Shown: one piece after another, positions 22,508-34,911 of the stretch
How positions within the stretch are numbered: the first letter of the stretch is position 1
Layout of the letters: each line of letters opens with the position of its first letter
Source of the DNA: Glandiceps talaboti
Taxonomy: Eukaryota > Hemichordata > Enteropneusta > Spengelidae
Length of the DNA: 64,000 nucleotides
Reading direction: 5' to 3'
NCBI RefSeq assembly: GCF_964340395.1
Contig: NC_135550.1
Coordinates: 8,189,864-8,253,863, forward strand
Translations under genes and position numbers: made by a program
Notes under the pieces: model-generated
What the model was told of the DNA's origin: nothing
What the model saw: only the letters and a program-made list of their open reading frames with translations
Databases searched by the model: none

Positions 22508-23566
22508 ATGGAGTTGAAAGGAGTGAAGGTGCTTTCCCTTTTTGGTTTGTTTTTTGAAGCTTTGATATGTGGTCTAGTTCCACTAGTCTGTGTCAACGCT
22601 GTGAGAAATGATGACCCAAGCAGCTACACTAGACGTGTTATTAGTTGCTTGAGCTGCTTCGCCGGCGGAGTCTTCTTTGCTACCAGTTTTCTGCACATGC
22701 TGCCAGAAGTAAGGGAAATGCTGGAAGAAGGTTTGGAAGGAATGGGAATATCATCACACTTTGCATTGGCAGAGTTTCTCACAGCCATTGGATTTTTTAT
22801 AATATTAGTAACAGAACATATAGCTTTGATGTGCCATAAACGTGGTAGTAAATCAGTGCCGCCAAGTAAAAAACAAGAAAATTCGCAGAAAACAGAATAT
22901 GGTATCTGTTATAAGAATGATGAAATCGCTCCTCTTCTGGGTAATGATAGTTGTCATGGAAACCCATCAGACAGCGTTCATGGTGACTCACAGGATACTG
23001 GTATAGAGGTGAATACCGTCACAGAGGAAAATCGAAACGTGGAGTTAGAAACCTCTCTTGTTGTTTCAGTTACTCAAGACACCGTCATGGAGAGAGGAGA
23101 CACGTCAGTTCTCAGATCTGTGTTGTTTCTTTTAGCACTGTCCTTACACTCAGTATTTGAGGGCATGGCGGTTGGTCTCCAGCTGGACATCCAAGGAACA
23201 TTAGAACTATTCATAGCCATTGCTCTTCATAAGGGAATAGTTGCATTTAGTTTTTCGTTGAATCTGATCCAGAGTGGGCTGAGCAAAGCTGGTATGGTGT
23301 TGTCATTGGTTACCTTTGCTATAATGGCACCCATCGGTGTTGCCATAGGAATCATTGTTAGTGTCTCTATAACCACTGGTCCAGAAGCTGCTTTGCTCAA
23401 TGGTTTCTTGCAAGGCCTGGCTACGGGAACTTTCATCTATGTTACGTTCTTTGAAATTTTACCACACGAGTTGAATGTGAAGAGAGACGAGATGTTAAAA
23501 GTGCTGTGTATTATAGTGGGTTTTGCTGTGATGACCGTGCTAAACTTATTTGTACATGTACATTAA
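22508..23566 (+). CDS. ZIP-family zinc transporter (SLC39, ZIP-II/SLC39A1-3-like)
   Basis: A 352-residue protein encoded in one exon. It moves zinc (possibly iron or manganese) into the cytosol across the plasma or organelle membrane. Eight hydrophobic segments are visible, near residues 9-30, 44-66, 84-108, 203-224, 230-255, 262-288, 294-318 and 329-350. The ZIP signature in segment 4 is HSVFEGMAVGLQ (H214, E218), and segment 5 has ALHKGIVAFS (H241, K242); these form the metal site of the family. Residues 110-200 form the cytosolic loop, with scattered His (CHGNPSDSVHGD) but no long His run. Length fits the SLC39A1/2/3 group (about 310-350). The start (AAAATGG) has a purine at -3, and the upstream acceptor at 22454 supports it. 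The gene is head-to-head with gephyrin. I cannot assign it to one vertebrate paralogue. Confidence 0.95.
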   Translation: MELKGVKVLSLFGLFFEALICGLVPLVCVNAVRNDDPSSYTRRVISCLSCFAGGVFFATSFLHMLPEVREMLEEGLEGMGISSHFALAEFLTAIGFFIILVTEHIALMCHKRGSKSVPPSKKQENSQKTEYGICYKNDEIAPLLGNDSCHGNPSDSVHGDSQDTGIEVNTVTEENRNVELETSLVVSVTQDTVMERGDTSVLRSVLFLLALSLHSVFEGMAVGLQLDIQGTLELFIAIALHKGIVAFSFSLNLIQSGLSKAGMVLSLVTFAIMAPIGVAIGIIVSVSITTGPEAALLNGFLQGLATGTFIYVTFFEILPHELNVKRDEMLKVLCIIVGFAVMTVLNLFVHVH

Positions 23567-23888
23567 TGAACAGTTCTGCGTACAAGTACACATAAGACTG
23601 TTCTCAGTAAGCTCAGTTACAATATAGCAAATAATTCAACCTTATTCACTCCATAACACATTTTCTCACAGAACTGTTACAACTTAGCAGTACATGTGCC
23701 CTCTAAGCCAATTTGACGTCCTACTGACGCACACAATGTCTAGTGACTCACCAAAATTTGGTGTTCCCCTATCTCTTACTAAATACTACGTGGTGCCTCA
23801 CAAGAAATGCCACTTTTTATCATTTTGACTCACAACAACAAAATTTGGCTATCATTAGAGGGTAAACTGCTGAGTCACTATGAATATT

Positions 23889-24553
23889 ACTGTGGTAATC
23901 AGAGCCCTGGGTTTACTAAGATAGGTGCAAACTATTGTTCTTGGATGTTGTAGATTACACAAGTGGCTGATAGTGGGTCCTCACAGACAAGACAGTGTAA
24001 ACATTGGAACACAGTACACTGCAAGTTCATTGAACTCTGTCAATAAATCTCTGTTGACACCTCCCTACTGAGACTACCTCCATTCAATAGCTAATCAATG
24101 TTGTACAACTACCGACATCAGAGCATGGACGAATGGAACCTGTTGCAAACAGGGAAAGTAAACAACTGAATTGGATTAATAACACTTGTCACAGTATGTT
24201 GGAAGTAGAGAGACTTACATTACATTTCATCATTTGATAAGAACAGTTGTATGGCTTCTTTACGTAATAGTTCACCTTCACAAACAAATTTCCAGTTCCC
24301 CTGGCATTTCATGTACACATAAAAAGACCATAAAACTGTTCTTATCAACCCATGAGATGTAATACAAGCCCGCTGCTGTTCCAACCTGCTGTGCCAAGTG
24401 TTGTTAATTCAATTCAGTTGTTTACTTTTGCTGTTTGTAACAGGTTCTGTTCGTCCATGGTATGATGGTTGCAGTTGTATTAACATGTTGCCACAATAGT
24501 TTTAGTTTGTGTCTATCTTAGAAAACCAAAGGCTTAATTACCAGTTGTAACTC
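23889..24553. mobile_element. Fold-back family C copy interrupted by a family B copy
   Basis: The outer element has arms GTAATCAGAGCCCTGGGTTT (left) and AAAACCAAAGGCTTAATTAC (right, in reverse). Its middle is split by a family B fold-back at about 24104-24480. Uninterrupted relatives of the outer element are at 26409-26727 and 27930-28249. The arrangement shows that family B moved after family C. Confidence 0.8.
24104..24480. mobile_element. Fold-back MITE family B, copy 1
   Basis: Palindromic element of about 375 bp. The left arm holds GAACCTGTTGCAAACAGGGA, GTAAACAACTGAATTG and GGAAGTAGAGAGACTT; the right arm gives the reverse complements (CAATTCAGTTGTTTAC, TAACAGGTTC). The loop carries ATTTCCAGTTCCCCTGGCAT. 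It has no coding capacity. The second copy is at 46684-47062. Confidence 0.85.
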
Positions 24554-26408
24554 CTCATCACACAGGTAAAGAAACACACATCATTATAACTGTTATAGTC
24601 CACAAATATACTAATATACTAATTAATAGAAGTTATAGGTATTCCAATCAATTGTGGTAAACAGACATTGGAATTTTATAGAATTTTTGCTGTCAAACTG
24701 TTTATTAATCTATCAAAGAATCTTTCATTTGAATAACAGTTACAATACCAAATTGCTAATGTTTATTTACACAGAAAATAATAATTTGAATAGTAGTAAA
24801 TGAAATAGTCTTAAGAAGAGGTGTACATATTACCAAAACAGAGTGACTATAGAGTTTGTAACATCTCAGAGAAGGTATTGCAGATGAAATATAACATTTC
24901 ATGTGCGTACATGCTATGAATGTCTGTACTGTTTGTGTAATTCGTAAACAAAACAAAAAAAATGTCAGATAAAATGTAACATTTCATGATTTTTAAGTGT
25001 ATTAACAAATGAATTGTGATTGTCAATCATTTTAATAAGTATTTGTATTTTTGCCTTTAAATGAATAGGAATGTCTTCTTTTTTTCTGATTATCTCGGTG
25101 GGTATTAAATTAAGTTTTACTGTTTAAAATGAAACAAAATGAGTTTTTTCCTTAATTTTTTCTTTTTGTGATGAATTGTTACTGTTAAAAAATGACTTGG
25201 AATGTTTTATCATTCATAGACCATGGAGTTTACATTACAGTCTATGATTTTATAAGAAAAATCTCAGGTTACTAAAGTTTGTTTAAAATGAATGAAATGT
25301 TTTATCATTCACCATGTAATTCATGTCAGTGTCTGTGGTTTTGTGAAGAATCAGGCAGGTTGATAAAGTTATACCGTTTAAATGGAATATTTTTTTGTAG
25401 GATCTACCAGGGTGATAGACTGCAAGACAATAGTTGTGTGTCATTCCCACCTCATTGGCCTTCTCAGAGTGTTGACTGAGAGAGCGATATGACATGTCAT
25501 ATCTTACAACCTAGCAGGATGATAAAGTTATACAATCTTATATTTGAAAAAAGTGGGGTTTTTTTCACATTCATTTATATGATAGTTATATGGTATGTTG
25601 ATTGATGGTACCAAAATATTTCAACTTAGCCATAGTTAGTTTAAATTCCTTCGTTGAATCTTCCACTGTGACATGACATCAGATGGCAAACTCCTACGCA
25701 TCAGTGATATACAGTTGGACCGGAAGTTGTGGAGGTCGACTTTTTTATGGTAGCACTGCGTAGGAGCGTGATCAGATGGTAAAGTTAATACACTCGTTGG
25801 CCCTATTGCTTTCATACATTCTATTTTGTCTGTAGATGTCATTTTGTAAATTTTCAATGTTTTGTGAGAGACAGTCAAAAATTTATCATAACGCATATCA
25901 AATCTACACCATGATGTACCGGTAAATACTGCAAACCTGGAGATTTTCCCTAAAGACTTACTTTTGCTTATTTTGCTGGAAAAGAAAAGTGCCAAAAAAA
26001 TAAAGAAGTAACTAAAATGCCTTCTTGTATTTGAACATAATTTACTAGTCTGGTAATTCGTGAATATTTACATGTAGTCTTTGCGAACCAGCTGAATTTA
26101 GACTCTGAAAACGCAAAACTTTCTGGTGGCAAAAGTACCCAGGCTTGCAGTATAACTTTCATTTTAGAATGTAGCGACCCATCATTGCGTTGGTAGCACC
26201 TTTATGTTGAGGCTGGACAGAGTTTGTCAAGATTTACAAAGAACAGAATAAATCAAAGCAGTGTACAAATCAAACAGACTGTTAGCAGAATAGAGTATTG
26301 AATAGAATAAAGATAGATAATAGAATTTATATACTTGAGACTGTTTTCTACATGTGTTGTTGACCAACATTATCATTTACTATAGCCTGTAGTATGTGGT
26401 AATATTTT

Positions 26409-26727
26409 ACTCTGGTAATTAAGCCTTTGGTTTTCTAAGATAGACACAAACTAAAACTAGTGTCCAACATGTTGATACAACAGGGATAAGCTATTGAATG
26501 GACATAGTCTCAGTAGGGAGGTATAGCAGAGTCTTATTGACAGACTGCCCTGAACGTGCTGTGTACTGTTTTGGGACTTCCAATGTTTACACCATCTTGA
26601 TCATGGGGTGATCAGAATTGCACAACAGAGGAACTTGGATCACCCACTTGTGTAATCTACCATTTTGAAGAGCAAGATATAGTTTGCACCTATGTTAGCA
26701 AACCGAAGGCTTGATTACCAGTCATAA
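26409..26727. mobile_element. Fold-back MITE family C, copy 2
   Basis: About 320 bp with arms GGTAATTAAGCCTTTGGTTT and, in reverse, AAACCGAAGGCTTGATTACC. The interior contains CATTCAATAG in reverse, GACATAGTCTCAGTAGGGAG and TGTGTAATCTACC, all shared with the other copies. Confidence 0.8.
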
Positions 26728-27929
26728 ATTCATTACATAAATTTTCTACTATCGAAAATACTTGAACTATATTTTAGTGAAAATGTCAGAAATTTTTATA
26801 AAAATTAACTAAATATTGGAAATAAAAAAGTAAGTAATCTCTTTATTGTATTTGCATATATAGTTTGATGGATGTTTCCCCTGTGGTAAAATTCTCTATC
26901 ATCTATTCCCCTAATTAACACTGCCCATCTAATTGTATGTACATCATTAATGATGGAGAACTCTGCAAAATGTACCCTCCCCCCCTTCCCCCATAGACTG
27001 GATCTCCCATATCTCTGCTGTGTGTGTGTGTGGGGGGGGGGGGGATATACTATAGACGGGAAGTGTTGGAGATAGATATGGGATTGAACAATCATAACCA
27101 CATTCACAAACTCCTTGGAAAGATGAACCTCTTTTTTTTGGAATCTCTTGGAAAACTGGAATTTTATGACATAATCAGCCATACAATTTTCAAAGTGTCG
27201 TTGCTTGAGAGGTCAACCCACTCATTAGAAGTTAAATGTTGTCAGTTGTGAGATGAACTACAAAAGACTCCTGGAAGATATAGGCTGACCACAACACAAG
27301 AAAAGTTACTTTAGAACTATTGGAAACTGCAATTCAAGTGGATTTTAAATTGTACAAATCCTTGATAAACTACTACATATGTATGAATAGCCATACTTAA
27401 CTACACAAATATGCAAATTCAAGCATGAATATTCATTACATAAACCTCAAAATATGCAAATTCAATCATGCATATTCATCAACTAAACCTCAAAATATTT
27501 CAGGATATTCAAGCCACATCATCAATTTTCAATACTTGTATGCCTTTACTCATGAGGTTTTTGCGAATGAAACAATAATGATACTGCAATCACTCATCCT
27601 TCACATTAAAAAATATTGACAAAAAAATACACATAACAGTCAATCATTAACTAATCTCAGTTTTTTATTGAAGTTATAGCCTTTTTAGAATATTTACACT
27701 CTATGACTTAAAATAGAAATAAATTATTACCATACTTATAAAGTATTATGTTAATTGCCCCTGCAAACTAAACCAGGAAATCCGTAACTGTACAAACGTT
27801 ATGATTTTACATCAGCCAGATATATCCTACTATCTGTATAAAAAGTTTTCTCTCTTCAAAGAAAGATACAAGGTGTTTTTTTTTAAAGGAACACCACAGG
27901 AATATACGACAATAAGACTTCACACACGA

Positions 27930-28249
27930 CTCTGGTAATCGAGGCTTCTGTGTACTAAGACAGACAGACACAAACTAAAATTATTGTTGTTTGATGTGGT
28001 AGATTACACAAGTGAATGTTAGTGGTTCCTCTGTTGTGCAAATCTTACCCTGTGATCAAGATAATGTAAATGTTGGAAGTCCTAAAATAGTACACTGCAA
28101 GTTTATGAAACTAAAGAGAGCTGCCCTACTGAGACTATTAATTAAATCAACATCCATTCAATAGCTTATCACTGTGGAATCAACATGTTGCAGACAATAG
28201 TTTGTGTTTATCTTGGTATTAAAACCAAAATCTCAATAACCAGAGTAAT
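27930..28249. mobile_element. Fold-back MITE family C, copy 3
   Basis: About 320 bp with left arm CTCTGGTAATCGAGGCTT and right arm ending AAATCTCAATAACCAGAG. The interior includes GGTAGATTACACAAGTGAAT and CTACTGAGACTATTA, as in the copy at 23889. Confidence 0.8.
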
Positions 28250-28983
28250 TATTAGTGAAAAACTTTTGTCGACTCTTTGGGTAGTTTTGCATTGACATCA
28301 CTTTTATGGGAATAAAGAATTGAGACTGACATAAGAACACTACAACTGTTCTCCTGTACACGGAACTAGGCATCAAGAATTTAGCAAGGTGATAGGTTTG
28401 TAATATTAGTTTCTAAAACAAGATCATTAATTTTTGAAAATCCATTTTAAAAAACAACAATGCTCACTGATTTGCAAACCTTAAGTCCCTGAATCCATAA
28501 ATTTTATTGACACATCTCTCTACCAACTAATGCATAATTTCACTGTTTACAAACATTGTTCACAAATTATTTCAGAAGTCTGTGCCTAAACAGTTTGAAA
28601 TAGTGCCAAACTCAGAGCGATTCCACAGCAAGGAGACAATGTTTTTTTTTGGTTGTGCCGACACAGTGAAGAAATTCAGCTGCTTAAAATCTGTATAAAG
28701 CCCATACCTCAAACATTGATCTCCTAAAACTATAAAGTATGCAAATTCAATCATGAATATTCATCATCTAAACTTCAAAAATATGCAGATTCCTCATGAA
28801 TATTCAAGTTACACCATCAATATTCCATACTTCTTTGCCTTACTAATACACTTAAACAATGTTTAGTTATATACAAATTTTTGTGACCCTTATTTGAATA
28901 CCTGCTACTGTACTGAATACTCAGGCTTTGGTGCTAGGTAGTCAACAAACACAATGAAGCAGCTGCACAAGTTAGCAAACAAC

Positions 28984-28985
<2 letters not shown>

Positions 28986-29072
<87 letters not shown>
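28986..29072. repeat. (GT)n microsatellite
   Basis: A pure GT run of about 87 bp in the intergenic region downstream of KIF16B. Confidence 0.98.
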
Positions 29073-29075
<3 letters not shown>

Positions 29076-30537
29076 GCATGTTTGTTGTATGGGGTATGAT
29101 GTACTTTAATGTACAGAGTACTATGTGGAGCATAGTGCAGATACTCATGTCATTAACTCTATGGAACCTACCTCATAAATCATATTACACAAAGTTGTAT
29201 TTACACAGTAAAAAATTATAATCATCATAATGTATATACTCTTTTCCAGTTTGATATTAAAAATTTAGTTTTACAATCACAACACAACATGTTTTGACCA
29301 CGGCTAAACCAAACTGACGTGTAATATGAAATATTGCTTTTCATTCTACAGCCTACAAAAGTATTCCTATGTACATTACATGCAGCTGTAACTTTTTAAG
29401 TTAAATAACTGCCATTTCTTTTTCAAAATCTTATTGAACATTTGTTGTACTTTTATACGCTGACCTTTCCATTTGCATGTTTACTGTTGTATTTCACGAA
29501 CATATATTTTGAACATCTACTTATCTTTTACTCCATCACCTTTTCAATTTCTTTTCTCTCCTTTTTTTTTAAAGCAACATAATTTTTTTTGTAAGTATGA
29601 TACATAGTCTCCATAACATCAATATCAATATAGTATATACATTCTAAAATAAAATAAAATAAAACATGTTCAAAACTTTGTGGCACACTTTTTTTAATTA
29701 ACTTACTTATACCCTAAATTTTTCTGCTAGAAATAGCATAATCCCAATAGTAATATACTTCTGGTTGCAAATATTCACCCAGCAGTGGCAGTCAGCTATT
29801 GTGTGAGCTTCATTCATATGCAATATGCATTCTGTAAATACTTCTTGGACCTATTTTGGATAGGTATACTTTTAGTGTACAATAAAGTATACTTTATGTA
29901 TACTTTTTTACCCTTTCATTTTGTGTCATGCATCCATTCCCCTCCCCATCTTTGTGTTTCTTAGAGCAGCAATGCATTAAATGTATCAGCTCTGATGTCC
30001 AACTTTGTGACGTGCATCTATTCCCCTCCTCCCCCCCATCTTCCTGTTTCTTAATAGTAGAACAAGGCATACATATCCACTCACATCAACTACACCCCTG
30101 CCTCCCATACCCGTAACACATTTTCAAGACTATCAAAAAATATTTAAGTTAGAAATTACCCTAGATAATCAGTTCCATGATTCTAGAATTTCAATCGCTG
30201 ACATCAATCCATGTAGACTGACTGATCGACAGACTGCCATGTCTAATAGTTATAGTGTCTATCTACAGCTCTCAATATTTTCTACATCTCTCAAAATTTC
30301 TTCCTTTCCAAAAAGTGGTGCAGTTGGGGCATATAGCGTGTAGCTGCCTACACTTTTGTTTGACCTAGTTAAAAATTATTGCAGACTGTACTTTATATTA
30401 CGTGAAATGATTGGCAAGACACAGGCAAATAATACGACATGTACTCCATGGCAAAACTCTACATTAGTGTTCCTTGACAAAGGTCAAACGTCGATAGTTC
30501 TGTCATCACAGTATCGTAAATGTCAGGCAGAGGAATG

Positions 30538-33500
30538 TTAGGACGTCCCATACTTGGTTGTTTCAAAGGCACCTTTTTTGAAAAATGGAGCAAATTCACA
30601 AAGTGTATGCTTAGACAGAATTCTGCCCTCGCCTGGTGATAGTGGACAGTTTCGCAATCGTAGACAGACGTGAATAAAACATCGCATGTAATTCTGGAAA
30701 AAAAAGTCAAAATATATGAATCAGAAATACAGCAAATCAGGTGAGTCAACATTGCATAAAGGTGCGGGTGACATATCTTACAATATAAATGTATGTATCA
30801 GTCTAGCCCGACCAATGAACTTTTAAAGTTCAATTTTCGTATCACACCAGTATCTTCATTGTGTGTACAGACATGCAGGCACCAGCTCATATATAACACA
30901 TCATTGACCAAAAAAAAATAAGTTCAATTCCAAAAACTTGTCAATTCAAATACTACTAAAATTTGAAGAAGTCCAAACAGAATGTAGGAATTTTTCAAAG
31001 GAGACCATTGCTATGTTTGCAAGTATTCAATACCCATGGCAATACAGTACTGTAGACCAATGCTATGTTTGCAAACATTCAATATGTTGATTTTAAATAA
31101 TATATTATTACAAACTCAATTCATGGCTTTATTCGTATTATTCAATCCATGTGTCCTCACCAATAGCAGAAGCCACATAGTTTTATGTACTATTTCCCCG
31201 GACTCTCTGAGGACGACAGCCATTAAGTGAGAGCACCGGCCAACAACGTGAATGTTGGTAACTGAAACTAGCAGTCAGTCTATACCCCTGGTAAACACTG
31301 TATTTGTCAGTGTTGGTATAATAGACATACTAGTAATGTATGAAAAAAAAAACCTTTGACATATCTTAACAGCACAGTACTTAAATCTTGATTTACCTCA
31401 AGCTGTCCTCTCCTTTTAGAAACCACTCTTTCTGATTTATTACCAAACAGTCTCTTTGGGGGAAACTCCAAGGCACCGACCTGATAATTCCAAGCAGACC
31501 ATTATATTACTCAAACAGACTGCATATCTTATAGGATAGTGTGCCATATATTGCATATCGAAGTAGTTGTGCCCTTGTGGTTTTAACTAATCCAATGTGA
31601 ACACATTATGATACAACTGTCATTATACTACTAGGCTGCAGTCCCTCCTCATAAGGTCTAAATGTTAAAATATATCTATATCCTAAACAAGGTAAATTTA
31701 TAACGACACTTTCACAGTATCCTTTATCAAAATGATATTAAATATTGTGTAATCTTTAAACCTATTATTCAAAGTATTTTTCGGGGGTGAAGGTTGACAT
31801 ATTTTTTACTTTGGTGAAAAGATGATCACACATGAATTATTGAGAAGTCAGGTTCAAAGAGTACATGTAGACAGAAAAATTGAAAGTTGATTACAGCAGT
31901 ACAATGGATGAACTATACAATCTCATTTAATGATAATAATTTATTAAGTGCTTTAATTATTATAATTTCATATTAAATGCGAGATTTAACAAGCTCTTGT
32001 AAATAATGTGACCTTTAACCTTTGACCCCCTACCAATTAACCTCTGCATATATGCATATTCAGCCTACCAATCAGAATGATCCATTCATATGTGGACTAC
32101 ACTAACCTCAGGATACAGTTGTCTCATCAATTCATGCAGTTCTCTGAATTGTCTATATCTGCGGTATACCACCCATGTATTGTCCAGAACGGAAACCTTG
32201 GAATTGAAAAGTGAAGAGGAGCGGGTTTTGAGAAGAAAAGTATGAAATATATTACACTCTCGTTGACTTATCAGATGGCTCCAAAATATGAACTAGAAAA
32301 TACTCAAAATGTAACTTTAAAAGTATATATTACGAAACCAGAAAGACTAAAAAATTTCAATTTGCTGTTCAGTTTTTGGCCAAGTGAAGGCCGGCCGGCC
32401 ATTACAGTTTAGCACTACAGCCCTCTTGTGATACTCCTTTCAGAAATGACTACTACTAGTACTAGGTGGTAAATTGAATCATGGATCACACACATAATTA
32501 TCCAACCCACAAAAACAAAATAGTGCATTTCATTGCTCATGGTAAGTGTGATGATGCAGTTCCAAGCCAAGAGATATACTGTAATTATGGTCTATATTAA
32601 ACTTATCCAAGCATACACATCACAGGAGCCATGATCCCATAACTATGTTTTGACTGATAGAATATTATATGGTATAACAATCAAGTAGGACTGTTAATGT
32701 CACATATTTATAACTTCTAAGATATAAACAAAATGATAAAACCGTCACCTGAACCTAGATACTATTTTGTCTTTGCATGAAGTCTTCCCTTACCTCACTT
32801 CATTCAAGCAAATGCATCGGTGTTTTTTTTTGCAGGTTGTATATCATCATCACAGACCAGTAATCAGTTGTACAGTCATTACGTTTGTAGTTGTTGATTT
32901 TAGTTTATCAAATTTGGAGTGTTCATGTCAAAATATTACACTCATCAACATCCTATTTTTTTACTCTAAATCTTGGCTTTGACATCGTCTCTCAAATGAC
33001 AGTACAGAAATTGTGTATCTAGTTACCTGTACTTCAAACACATGGTGAGAATCCCTACCATGTCCACGCAGCATGTACCTTGGTATATTAATCACAATGG
33101 GATTCTCAACTGGTCTCCTGTGCTCTGTTAATGGCTTGGTATATAAATTGGGCTGAGAAAATAAAATACATATTACTATGAAAGGGGAACACTACTCCAG
33201 GAAATAAAGGTATTTCCATAAACTTTGGGTACTGGAGAGTCATTTCATGATTTCCATCATATAAATTTCGCTCCGTTGCCACAAAACACCAATTGAAACT
33301 TTTTTTTCAGTTTTATTCAAATTATTGTTCTTTCAGGGGCACACCATCGCTTAGTGGGTCTTAACAGACATGAATATTTATTAGATGAACAATGCAAATT
33401 CATGACTTTTTCTGAAGGAAATAAACACTTAGGAGTCATGAATATTCAAGTGTGTATTTTAATGACCACTGAAGACATAGTTGACGGTCGCTATGGTAAC

Positions 33501-33629
33501 GGCTGTGTCACAAACTATAAGAGGTACAAGATCATAGACAACATTGCTGTAATGTGTATAAAAGTATCAGCTTACCTCACTTAGTTTCCTTTGTGGTTGA
33601 GATGCTGCTCCAGGTATTCCATCTCGGTT
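30538..33629 (-). CDS. KIF16B: KIF16B PX domain and C-terminus
   Basis: Exons 33576-33629 (hinge [18 protein letters not shown]), 33027-33152, 32107-32196, 31397-31480 and 30538-30693. The PX fold is visible: [20 protein letters not shown], then [20 protein letters not shown] with the RRYRQF basic motif that contacts the 3-phosphate, then the [11 protein letters not shown] proline-rich turn, and RRGQLENYMR. The protein ends in [20 protein letters not shown]. The domain binds PI(3)P on early endosomes. The donor after 32107 is GTTAGT, the others are canonical. The stop is at 30538. Confidence 0.95.
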
Positions 33630-34880
33630 CTAATTTACATATAGGGGAGAAAATATGGTACAAGGCATCAGACAGAGGTCACCTCACCTCAATATCACAA
33701 CTATGCTGAGTGGAATTATACACCTCAATCTCAATCTCAAGTATTTTTAGAGGACAAGAAACACAAATTTCTTTTCCTTTTTTTCACAAAAATGATGAAA
33801 TAATCTGCGACATGATAAGAGTACATCTGTTTCTGTATCATTTTGAAAAGATTGCCAACAAACTTAAATTATGGTCTTAAAGTCATTTGGAGACATGAAG
33901 CTAAAGTGTGTCACAAACTAGCCAATCTCTCTCAAATTTTGTACTCACAAGTACAAGTCAGTGTATACAGATGAGATATGGTCGCAGCCTGTATATTGTT
34001 AGGTCTTGCTATGACCGAACAAAGTGCTTTTGTATAAGTCTGACTGCTCAAAAGACATTTGAAACAGTAGTTTGTTTTACAATGTAAAGGGGAACACCAC
34101 TCCAGGAAATACAGGTATTTTCATAAACTTTGGGTTCTGGAAAGTCATTTAATGATTTCACATCACATAAATTTCACTTGGTTGCCAAGAAACACCAAAA
34201 AAACCCAAAAAAACTTTTGAAACTTTTTTCAACTCTAATGTTCTTTCAATGGTCCAGTGTTGCATCATGGGTCTTAGCAGACATGACAATAGAGTAGATG
34301 AACATTAAATATTCATAACTCCTAATTGCTTATTTCCTTCACATAAATAGTAATGAATATCTAATGTTCACCTAATACATATTCACGTCTGCTATGACCC
34401 ACAATGCAACACTGGACCATTGAAAGAGAAATGGAGATGAAAACAAGTTTCATTTTAGAGTTTCTCAGCAATCAAGTGAAAATTATGTGATATGAAATTA
34501 TGAAATGACTTTCCAGAACCCAAAATTTATAAAATTACCTTTATTTCCCGGAGAGGCTTTGAGTGAAAGCCAAAAGAACAAATGAAAACAACATATATAT
34601 TCATCATCAAGTTTAACTTGAAGACTTGAAAATCAAGGTGCTGGTTGTTTAGAAGTGAATACTTCAACCTACGTACCTTTAGTCCACCATATGGATTAGA
34701 TTTACTGCCAGTTGAACTTTGTCTGTAATAGTAAAAACACATGTAGTCAAATGTGTTTATCATTGATTCTTCAATCCATGCATTTTATCACAACATTTTG
34801 TACAGAAATCAGACATTGAAACAATCACATATCCTTCATCAACATATGTGGTACTACCGTGTATAGTGGTTACAATTCTT

Positions 34881-34911
<31 letters not shown>

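Larger units (their letters stand above)
23567..30537. other. Intergenic region between ZIP and KIF16B 3' ends, repeat-rich
   Basis: The two genes converge here. Contents are fold-back elements (families B and C, listed separately), a GT repeat, simple A/T-rich sequence, an AATAAA at 24042-24047 that could end the ZIP transcript, and an isolated 119-codon minus frame (25636-25995) that I do not trust. I found no AATAAA on the KIF16B strand within about 1.3 kb of its stop, so its 3'UTR end is unplaced. Confidence 0.7.

Noticed and set aside
25636-25995. 119-codon minus-strand frame between ZIP and KIF16B
   Set aside because: No recognised motif, no supporting splice sites or neighbours, and repeats all round; a degraded gene or chance frame cannot be told apart.
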